A DNA stretch of 64,000 nt, taken from positions 41,718,951 through 41,782,950 of the forward strand of contig OY998178.1 in NCBI GenBank assembly GCA_963921935.1, given 5' to 3'. The DNA is from Galeruca laticollis (Eukaryota > Arthropoda > Insecta > Coleoptera > Chrysomelidae). The position numbers and the translations under genes are program-made. A model generated the notes under the pieces. It saw nothing but the letters and a program-made list of their open reading frames with translations, did no database searches and was not told the DNA's origin. Positions 55,458 to 64,000 of the stretch are shown here, one piece after another (position 1 is the stretch's first letter; every line of letters begins with the position of its first letter).

Positions 55458-56255
55458 TTATAGCATCTCTCCTTTACATAACTTCATATGAAGAAGTATG
55501 GTTAAAACCGGGGAATACGAGACCCGCTTGATGGGACCAGATCGACCTATCCATCTATTGCCGAAATGGTCTGATAATGAATTTCGAGCAACTAAAGAGT
55601 AATGTGGAGGTACGCCGTCTTGTTGAAAATATACAGTGTTTATAAGTTCATCATGTTGTAATTGGGGATACAAAAACTGCTCCAACATGTCGGTGTAAGT
55701 GTTTCCGTTAACTGTTGCTTCATGAAGAAAAGGGGCCATAGATATTAATTTTAGATACACCACACCAAACATTTACATTAGGAGCATCTCCTTCAAATCC
55801 GTTGACCGTTCTTGGATTTTCATTTCCCCAAATCCTGCAGTTATGCTTATTAACTATTCTATTAATATGAAATGCGGCTTCAAATGACATTATTAGGATC
55901 AAATTATGCTGACGTGTTACCAGATCCAACAATGTTTCTGACATGAAAATTTTTCGAATGAATCATTCTCTACTTTTTTTGGAAAGTTTGTATTTTAAAT
56001 GCGTTAAATTTAATAATTTTTAGAAGCCGGTGAACCTTACTTTTTGAAAATTGTGTAATTTGGGATATTTTTCTTACAGATATTAATTGTATTATTGTTA
56101 GGTGCTAGAATTTCCCTTACTTCTAGGCGTCCTGGGCGTTTTCAGATGTTCTGGTTTTCAGGATTCTGTAAATTGTTGTACCCAAGTTAATATCGATTTT
56201 CGCGTAGACGGTTTTCTGTCAAAAATGGCTCTGAATCTCCTTCCGGTCACTGTTT
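55458..56255 (-). pseudogene. mariner/Tc1-type transposase pseudogene
   Basis: The N-terminal paired-like helix (PSTRKSILTWVQQFTES, near 56200) resembles DUF4817 of insect mariner-like proteins. The core has FEAAFHINRIVNKHNCRIWG, where the catalytic DEATFH is FEAAFH, so the first Asp is lost. PNVNVWCGVSKINIYGPF follows, then VYFQQDGVPPHYS (second Asp kept), then SPVLTILL where SPDLTPLD is expected, so the last Asp is lost. Frameshifts near 55760 and 55950. Clearly dead. It separates Tigger-5 from whatever lay upstream. Confidence 0.78.
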
Positions 56256-56965
56256 GTTACGGGTTCATTATATTTTTTTGACTGAATAGGGATTTAATTA
56301 AATAATACTTACAATTTATTATAAATTCTAATAAAGATCAGCTAATTATCTATTGAAATAACCTGTAGTCATTGTTTACATTGTTTAATGTCGATTGACC
56401 TTGAACTAAAATTCTTCTTGAATACAAAATATAAATCTTACTCTAGTTCTGTGAGTACTATGGAATTGAATGTCACCAAAAATTGCCTAGCTAAGGAAAT
56501 TTTCAGGTTGTCTATCTCTCTTCCTTCTGTCTTTTCTTTTTTCTATTCTATTTCGGATCTAAGGAGCAAAGAAAGTAACATCAAAGAGAGAGTACGATTG
56601 ACATCAGTTGATGCACACATTCTGTGGGTTTACATACCTTTCTTTACACGGCCGCTGTCCATATTCGGTAAGATACCTTGATTTCCGGAGATGCTCATCT
56701 AATCATAAATATTCGCAATTTCAGGCCAATACTGGAATGTCCAGTTAAATAATTAACTGCGAACTATTTACCAGCAACCTGTCCATTACATTAGTTCCAG
56801 TAGCATCTAACACTGTCACAAATTATACCAAAGGTACAGCCTGCTGCAAGGGTAGAGTTGCACCACCTGGAGTAGGAAGTAAGAGATTTCAATTCTTTTC
56901 TTAGTTCTGCATATTGTGGCTGGGTCCTGCTCCCGTACCAGAAATATTGTCTGGTCAATTAGTTG
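56256..56965. other. No gene recognised
   Basis: Unassigned sequence between the mariner remnant and the presumed LTR of the Gypsy element. Confidence 0.4.
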
Positions 56966-57322
56966 TTAGAGTTATAAATTATTTAGTCCATTAGTTTTGC
57001 TTTCAAGATGAATATTATTTAGAAGCACCTTATATATTTATATATATAGCACTATGTACACCGTGTAGTACTACATGGGGCCATATTACCTGTAAATAAG
57101 CAACTAGACAAGTTGGGTAACTAAGCTGTTCAGTGTGAGGATTATAAGGAACCCTAGAAATCTATTTCTTTTATTTTTGGCTCCTCCACGACCCACTCTA
57201 CCGGTCCGAATAGAACAACCGTATAATTTCGAGCTAGTCAAACCTATGAATTAATTTGTTAAAACCTTTTATGTTTTCCTAGTAATAGTGGTGAAGTACT
57301 CTAACTGATACCCACCGTAGCA
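56966..57322 (+). repeat. Putative 5' LTR of the Gypsy element
   Basis: Begins TGTTAGAG, contains TATATATTTATATATATAG (TATA-like, 57030) and ends CCGTAGCA two bases before a primer-binding-like site. The 3' LTR lies outside the window, so the left boundary is a guess. Confidence 0.35.
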
Positions 57323-57324
57323 AA

Positions 57325-57339
57325 TGGCGCCCTAACGTG
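57325..57339 (+). other. Putative tRNA primer binding site
   Basis: TGGCGCCCTAACGTG resembles the tRNA-Lys type primer site (TGGCGCCCAACGTG) with one extra base, two bases after a CA. The unusually long 1.1-kb leader to gag lowers confidence. Confidence 0.4.
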
Positions 57340-57342
57340 TTC

Positions 57343-58429
57343 ATCTGGTTGTAATATAAGTGAAAATAGTTGTTATTTACCCAATATTTTCTATGTTTTA
57401 AATTTTATTTTGCTTTGCAATATTTCATTTCGTATCCTTTACGAGACGTAACTGATACAGCCACTTGATTTTCTGTTATTTCAACTAGTTTCTTAATAAT
57501 ATTTCTTAGTATTTGCAACAATTTATGGAACTTGTCAATTTCATTCAATGTACATAAACAAATCAGGACGACACAACTAAAACCACACAACTGTTAGTAG
57601 CATACACAACACAGGTTAGTTTTAATTCATATAGAAGAAAATTTTGTCTTTATTTCTGTAAATAAGGAAATATTTCTTTACATATTCATTTGTTATTGTT
57701 CGTAGGTAATATTGCATTTTGACATTGACGAATTAAACAGACACTTCCATTCGTCTTCTTGTTTTGTTGGTGGCCTACGACATTATAGGCTACGCAGTTC
57801 AGGCCAAGGGTGGTTAATGTTGTTCTTAAACATTTTGGTATGTCTAAGGTAAAGATTACAGGGTTGTTGATCTTGCGCTATTAGTTATGTAAACTTAAAA
57901 TAAATAAAGTAAATAGTTAGTATAATACTATAAATAGTACTTTTTGTAGTTAGCGATTTGATTATTTTTTTGTTTTGTAAAACTGATATAAATAGTTTAT
58001 GGTTGGATAGTTGTGGCAGTGATGTTAACTTAATTTGCACTCTGTACATCCAAGCAAACTTGGCGCACAGTGTCGTACTTCCCGATTGATTTTTTGGGGT
58101 GTTTTTTTAGCAAAATTATTGTCGCGTTTGGTGGTTTTAGTTTCGAGTGGTTTTAGCCTAGTAAGAGGTTTCCGCTTATAAAACCACGGCCGATCGCCCA
58201 AACCGATATATTGTTATAGCTAAGACTTCAGCTAGTTGTGCATAGCTGTTAATAATTTTGTATCTTTTTCCTTCTTTCTTGTACGAAAGGGGGGGGGAGT
58301 GACTGTTTTGCATTTGCGCATAATTTTAGTGTTGAAATATTAGTAGTTTCTTTGTGATTAAATTCTTACTAACTTATACAGGTATATATATCCTTTCTTT
58401 TGAGGCTATCTAGAATTTAGTTAGTAACG
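57343..58429. other. Gypsy leader region, no gene
   Basis: Untranslated sequence before gag. A G9 run lies near 58287. No open frame with recognisable features. Confidence 0.4.
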
Positions 58430-59814
58430 ATGGAAGTCAACCGACTCCTTAAGGACGAATTCAGTTATGAGCTATTTATTCGCGGAGTATCGCAAGTGAA
58501 AGGGAAAACTGTATCGGAGTTAAGGGAAAATCTTCGGGAAATATTAAGAGAAGAGCGAGACTTGAAGAAGTCTTTTATAAAAGGTGACTTAGTGTTAAAT
58601 TTTGAAGAGGAATTAGAAGTATGTGAGGATAAAATTGAGGATTTAGAACGAGCTGTAGAAAATTTCGATCCGGAAAATGCGGAAAACGATTTTAAAAGAA
58701 TCAATACCAGACTTCAGCATTTATTTGATAGGATAGACAGGCTAGGAGGAAAGGAAGGAGATCAACAAGGAAAATTACAAGCATGGGAAAAATGCAGGCA
58801 GCTAAAAAAGGAGCTTAATGCAATTTATAGCACTGCTGTTAACTCCAGAGGTAACTCAAATCCACCGGCACAAAATATTCGGTATTCAAGGACACCTACA
58901 GCACACGGATTGGCTGAGAGTACTGGCAATGGCGTTAACCAATCTTTATTGGATGTTCCAATTGGGGACACTCAACCAAGTTGCTCGAAAAGTTTGCCAA
59001 TAGTTGGAGACTTCATAGATATGGGTGAAGGTGGTACTATTGATGATCCACAAGTGAACGAAGCATTTTCCTCACGAAACGTTAGGCATGACTATGACAG
59101 AAAGCAATATTTTACAGCGAGGTTTAGACCACATGTGAGCTTCCAAGAACCTTTCTTTAATTATGTTGGGAATACATCGTCAAGAAGAGCGACAGTGGAT
59201 GACCTACTCCAAGAGGTGGAAGATCTAAGTTTTCTTTCGATGCTTCCGCCGCCTCACTTAAATTGGGCCAGTGATTTTCGATTACCCGATGTTTTGAGAT
59301 GGAACGTAAAATTTAATGGTAGAACCAGTGTTAACGATTTTTTGTAAAGGGTTGAGGAACTCCGAATGTCAAGAGGCGTGTCACATAACCAGTTGGTTCG
59401 TTGTCTTCCTGAACTCTTGACACAGGACGCATTACTATGGTATAGAACAAAACACTTTTTCTCGTGGTCAGACTTCGTTACACAGGTTCGTGAAGCTTAC
59501 TTGCCGTATGATTACGAGGTCAGCTTAATGGATGAAATTCGGTAACGCACCCAGGGAGCTCATGAGAAGGTGTTGGCTTTCGTTACAGTAATGGAGAATC
59601 TCTTTCGGAAATTGAAGCAATCTCCAATTGAAGAGGATCGTGTTGCATTAATAAGGCGTAACTTATTACCTAATATTCAGTCTCAACTAGCTCTACATAA
59701 TGTTACTACCATTAATGAATTGGTTCGACTAGGAAGAGCAGTGGAAGAAACTGAGGCTAGAATTCAGAAGTTTGTTCCTCCTCCTGCGGCGAATTGTTAC
59801 GGTTTTTCTCGTTA
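58430..59814 (+). pseudogene. Gag-like ORF of Ty3/Gypsy element
   Basis: ATG 58430 (MEVNRLLKDEFSYELFIRG). Residues 25-140 are strongly acidic and coiled coil-like (ELRENLREILREERDLKK; EDLERAVENFDPENAEND). The retrotransposon gag domain starts near residue 285 (WNVKFNGRTSVNDFL), continues QDALLWYRTKHFFSWSDF and FRKLKQSPIEEDRVALIRR. In-frame stops at 59345-59347 and 59543-59545 in an otherwise continuous frame show decay. The nucleocapsid knuckles lie beyond an insertion, at 62493-62613. Confidence 0.78.
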
Positions 59815-62307
59815 ATATATATCATTCGCATAAAAAAGACAACAATCATGCAGTTTTGGTCATAATAAATAAACATTCCTACCTTAATATCAAGTCAGAC
59901 TAGCTTCGTACGTCGACAATTTCTAGGTATATCATTAATGCAGTGAGTCAATAGCCTGGTCGTCAATTTGTTTAGCACCAACTAATAGTTTAAAGGAAAT
60001 AAATACACTCAGTAGAATAGTTACAGTAATCTGTATATACACTTAAAAAGAATGAATTTTGTTATATGATGTACAATTGAATGTAAACAAACTTTTCACT
60101 ACTCGAATCAAACAGCTGATTCGCCATATGTCATATCCTCGTTTATTCTTCTTTTTCAAACGTTAAGAGATCTGTGATTCGTACGGAAGGTGGCCTACCG
60201 GTGTACTGTGGTTGTACATCAGGGTATAATAAGTGATGTTTTATGTTGTAAATACAGTCGGTGGGTGTGGTATATTTGCGAATATAGGTTATTTTTGAGT
60301 AGTTAATTATTGTATTTATACGGGGGGTTTTAATATGCGATGTGCAAGTAGAGTAATTTCACTCCGAGGTCATAGAACGTATGTGCTCCAAACTGCTCGA
60401 GTGAGAGTGTCTCGAACGGAAAGGTGGGTTGTCAATGAAACCTGTCGTGTTGCCTGGCTTTTTCTGATCAACGTGGTGTTGTATGCAGGTGCTTATTGGG
60501 AGCCCCAAAAAACAAATTCGCATGAAGATTCCACATTCATCCCGCAGGGGAATATGAATTTGAGGGGGTAGTTGAGTTTGGGTGGAGTAGTGAGTGTTGG
60601 AGAAGTTGGTGGAGTTAGTATTTCGTCCAGACCTCATCTGTGAGAAGCAGATGGATTTGTAAGCCCAGTCACCTACATCGCCATGCGGTTAAGTTCAGAT
60701 AACGGCTTTTAACTACTATATTAGCAGCACACAGGAGAACCCTGTCTTAGCCAAACAGGTGAGATTTATTTGTTTTAACATTTTCTGTAACTAGTAATTG
60801 TTCCTCATAGTGTTGCGGATAAGATGACACCACCTAATTATATGTTCAGGATAGAGCTTGTGTATAGTATGTTGGGGGTAAAGTACTTGTTAGTAAGGGG
60901 TGGTTATCTCGGGTTTGTTACTTTTAGACTTTATAGGGGGTAATATACTTACGTTATCGAATAGATGGTATAATTGAAGTCTACCTTGGGTTTTTTTCAA
61001 AAAAAGTGGGCCGTCCCACTCGGGTAGTAAATGGTTATGAGTAGGATAATATTAGGAGTCACACTGGGATAAATGTGATGAATTCCCAGGGTGGTTCAAT
61101 GTCAATTGAGTGTAGTGACAACACTAATTAGTGTATTTTTTTTCTAGGGTTTTGTTTTTTTGGGTTTTAAACATTTATTCTGGGGTATTGTTGGATCTTT
61201 GGTGATTCGTATTTCCCGTATTGGATTAGTTCCGGAGTCCCCTTGGTGTTGGTTCGTAGTACCACAACATTCCTGGGGGCTTACAGCCTCACCTTAGTGA
61301 TTGCTACCCCAGAAACAGTTTGTGGATCGTCAGGATTTATCACCAGCGGGGGAAGACGCGCAAGTTTTAAACATTTAATATTTTTTTTTATAATCATTTC
61401 TTTTTATAGCGTATATATAACTTGTACGTATATATAATTCACCATTTGTGAACATACAAGTGGCTTGTAATTTATTTTTTTTCTTGGTCATTTATTACTC
61501 TAGGTAGAGTAGGCAAGTTGCGTCTGAGCTCACACGGAACGTTTATGATAATTTATATTGTTTTTTTTGCTTTTGGTAAGTTTACAATTTGATATGCGCA
61601 GATAAGCCACGGTATGGGTAACCCTTCAGGTTCTCACCGTTTTCATTTTATATGATTGTAATTTTTTTTGCAAGTTTCAGAAACTAACTTAACTCAGAAC
61701 TGGCCTCTGTTTCAAATCCTTCTGAGCATTCATTTATCAATTTTGGGGTAGGGGTATATAGGATTTTAAATAATTGTATTATTGTAGATATTGAACTATA
61801 AGGTACTTTTGTAAATGTCCACAGTTCGTGAGGGATTTCATATCGATCTGTTTATATTTTTTTTATAGTAAGGGTTGATGGACCTTAAGTGTCCACTGTG
61901 GGAATAACTGCTTCCACAATTTTCATACAACTGTACTCAAACCAAACCACCACCGCAATAAATCATTTCTCTTGTGAGTTGAGTTACGAGTTTGATTTTG
62001 GTAATCCTCTCCTAATTGGGGGTAAACTACGGTTAGGGAATTAAACTGAGGTATTTACTCGGATACGGTTTACCTGGCGCCTTGGGTTTTATAGCTTATT
62101 TTGATTGTTCGTTACCAGCATACGAACCTCCCTTCTTCGGCTGAAGTCTAGCGGGTAAAATACCTTGTGGCATAGATCGGCCATCCGATCTGCTGGTAAC
62201 TTGGTTGAATTAGTAGTAATTGATTTCGGGGCCACAAGTTCGATCTATCTTCAGTAGGTCGCTAACGTAAGTGAGATAAGTACATAGGTGCACGGGGTTT
62301 GATTTTA
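59815..62307. mobile_element. 2.5-kb unclassified insertion in gag
   Basis: CGTTA occurs at 59810-59814 and at 62308-62312. Joining the flanks restores gag sequence order between the RRNLLP...VEETEAR part and the linker before the zinc knuckles. The inserted 2493 bp is T- and G-rich on plus, has no long open frame (longest about 78 codons at 60335) and no TG/CA ends, so the element class is unknown. A 5-bp duplication would fit an LTR element, Transib or similar. Confidence 0.5.
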
Positions 62308-62329
62308 CGTTACATAGTAGAGTTTTGTT

Positions 62330-63234
62330 GGAGTCAGAATTGGCTTACAAGAGACCGAACCAGCCTTCAGTTGCGGCTGTTAGAAGTCAACCTACACCTA
62401 CTCGGAACCAAAGGCAAAACTCTCCTAATACCGAGGACACTAGTTCTTCTGTATAACAGAACTCAGTTACTACGTCGCCAGCCCCAGTATCCTGCTGGAA
62501 GTGTGGTCAACCAGGTCATCGGTTCAGGAAATGCTCTGAACCTCGTCGGAAAAAGTTTTGTTTCAAATGCGGAGAGAATGATTTCTCATCGTACAATTTC
62601 CCAAATTGTCAAAAAAACTTGAGGGGAGGTCGACAGTAGGCCAACTGTCTGTCCGAAGTCTACCGGCCGAAGAAAAACAACGCGTTTTACTAGACTATAT
62701 TTTGTCACATGCTAAAGGGGACACAAGGCCATATCTGCAGGTTTCCATATATGGTTGCGTTCTCTTAGGGTTGTTGGACTCAGGAGCTACTAGTACTATT
62801 ATAGGTGGACCGGGATGGAATATACTAAAATCCTTCTGCAGAATAGAAGACTGTAAACAGAAATCATGTTTGGTTGCATCAGGTCAATCTTGTGATATTC
62901 TTGGTATGGTCACGGTTCCGATGGCATTGTGCGGTAGAGTCAAAATTATCAAAGTTTTGATTGTTCCAAGCCTACCTCTTTCTCTTATATTGGGAATCGA
63001 TTTTTGGAAGGAAATGAGAATTATTCCTGATATGTTTTCGGGAGAATGGTCATTCCGGGAATCGTCGCCAAATGATGATGGTGCTAGAGTGGCCTTAATC
63101 TCAGCTGAGTTTTTGAGCATTGATCAAAAGATCTGGTTGGATAAACTTGTCGATGACATATTCATGACGATGGGAAATAAACTAGGATGCACGAAACTTG
63201 GTAGAGCACGAGATCAGGACTTCATCACCACCGC
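62330..63234 (+). pseudogene. Gag zinc knuckles and aspartic protease
   Basis: The plus strand reads SELAYKRPNQPSVAAVRS, a stop after TEDTSSSV, then CWKCGQPGHRFRKC (a CCHC knuckle, 62493) and CFKCGENDFSSYNFPNC (a second knuckle without the His). The protease frame (62606 onward) contains GLLDSGATSTIIGG, with the DSG active site, and LPLSLILGIDFWKEMRI, the flap/ILG region. A frame change near 63235 leads to the reverse transcriptase. Ty3/Gypsy polyprotein order gag-protease-RT is kept. Confidence 0.82.
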
Positions 63235-64000
63235 TGAAACAGCGATATTATCCCTTATCACCACCGCTTCAAAAGCAAGTCCATGAAGAGCTTACAAAAA
63301 TGTTAGAGAATGGAATTGTAGAGCCGTCGAATTCGCCATGGTCTTCCCCAATTCTTTTAATAAAGAAACCCGATGGTCGTTATCGTTTTGTTGTCGACTA
63401 TCGTCAATTGAATAAAGTAACGATTAAGGATGCCTATCCTCTACCCTTTGTAAATGCCACCCTTGACAAACTACGGGATTATCACTATCTTACTACCCTC
63501 GATATTAAGAGTGCTTATTGGCAGATACCTTTATCAGAAAAATCTAAACCCATGACTGCGTTCGTCGTACCGAATCGAGGATTGTACCAATTTAGGAGGA
63601 TGCCTATGGGTCTTCACAACGCACCAGCAACATGGCAGCGTTTTATCGATCGCGTAATCGGAGTTGACCTGGAGAAGTATGTTCTCGTATATCTCGACGA
63701 CATTATCATCTGCACCAAATCATTCGAGGAACATTTGGAAATACTTCGAGAGGTCCTCTCCCGATTAAGCAAAGCAGGGCTCACTTTAAATCGGAACAAT
63801 TGCAAGTTTTGCAAATCAGAGCTGAAATATCTTGGCTATGTTATAGGTGCGGGAGGTCTAATGGTAGACCCCGAAAAGGTAGAAGCGATTCTTCGAATTC
63901 CTCAACCAAAATCAGTAACCGATGTTCGACGACTCATTGGTTTTGCTTCATGGTACAGAAGGTTTGTACCTAATTTCTCGACTATGACTGCACCTTTATG
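63233..64000 (+). pseudogene. Reverse transcriptase (Ty3/Gypsy), runs off window
   Basis: Frame starting LKQRYYPLSPPLQKQVHEEL, then IVEPSNSPWSSPILLIKK, DGRYRFVVDYRQLNKVT, YLTTLDIKSAYWQIPL (first Asp), GLYQFRRMPMGLHNAPA, and VLVYLDDIIICTKSFEEHL (the YxDD box). The sequence continues to RRLIGFASWYRRFVPN at the edge. All motifs of a Ty3/Gypsy polymerase are intact in this stretch. RNase H and integrase would lie beyond 64000. Upstream stops and the frameshift at 63235 make the copy a pseudo-element. Confidence 0.92.

Noticed and set aside
60335..60637. Overlapping 78- and 92-codon frames in the gag insertion
   Set aside because: No family resemblance; both strands open over the same stretch, typical of chance.
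1..64000. CRISPR arrays, rRNA or tRNA genes, bacterial operons
   Set aside because: None seen. The tandem repeats lack spacer structure, and introns, transposon types and base composition are eukaryotic.

Overview
The window looks like repeat-rich, AT-rich nuclear DNA of an insect or another arthropod. I recognise no ordinary single-copy host gene. Nearly all interpretable sequence is transposable elements: five hAT insertions, several pogo/Tigger copies (three carrying a C-terminal PHD-type finger), two PIF/Harbinger elements, a DD82E Tc1/mariner-type (Sailor-like) element, a MULE transposase fragment, a decayed mariner, a LINE remnant, a solo LTR and a Ty3/Gypsy element that runs off the right edge. 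Intron-containing transposase genes, TA or 8-bp target duplications and scattered TAGGTACC-type motifs suit an insect such as an aphid, beetle or moth. The sequence alone does not settle the species.

Layout. 186-2987: a hAT (hAT-1) with perfect 8-bp target duplications and a decayed transposase. 3.0-5.2 kb: small remnants (Tigger terminus, THAP-like exons, MADF-like fragment). 5232-9424: hAT-2a, lacking its right end and carrying a 174-bp tandem satellite. 10313-12.0 kb: decayed Tigger-1, followed by LINE remnants to 14.8 kb. 15.7-35.2 kb: a matryoshka nest. A Harbinger transposase (Harbinger-1) is split by hAT-3 (16334-35065). hAT-3 is interrupted by hAT-4 (17990-21552) and hAT-2b (25320-34456). 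hAT-2b is interrupted by the Sailor-like element (26558-29614), itself broken by a MULE-containing segment, and by an apparently intact PHD-Tigger (31638-34214).

37.9-47.9 kb: a second nest. Tigger-3 contains a TA-flanked element with a THAP-domain reading frame (40518-43478) and, inside its right terminal repeat, a two-gene PIF/Harbinger element (43504-47865). 49.1-52.5 kb: hAT-5 with a solo LTR inside. 52.9-56.3 kb: Tigger fragments in reversed order and a decayed mariner. 57-64 kb: a Ty3/Gypsy element with leader, gag, protease and reverse transcriptase, its gag broken by a 2.5-kb insertion.

The genes do not form a shared pathway. Their relation is historical, and the nesting gives a relative insertion order. 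The elements most worth attention are Tigger-2 (uninterrupted transposase, matched termini, repeated putative transposase-binding sites) and the Sailor-like element (one visible frameshift in a homopolymer run).
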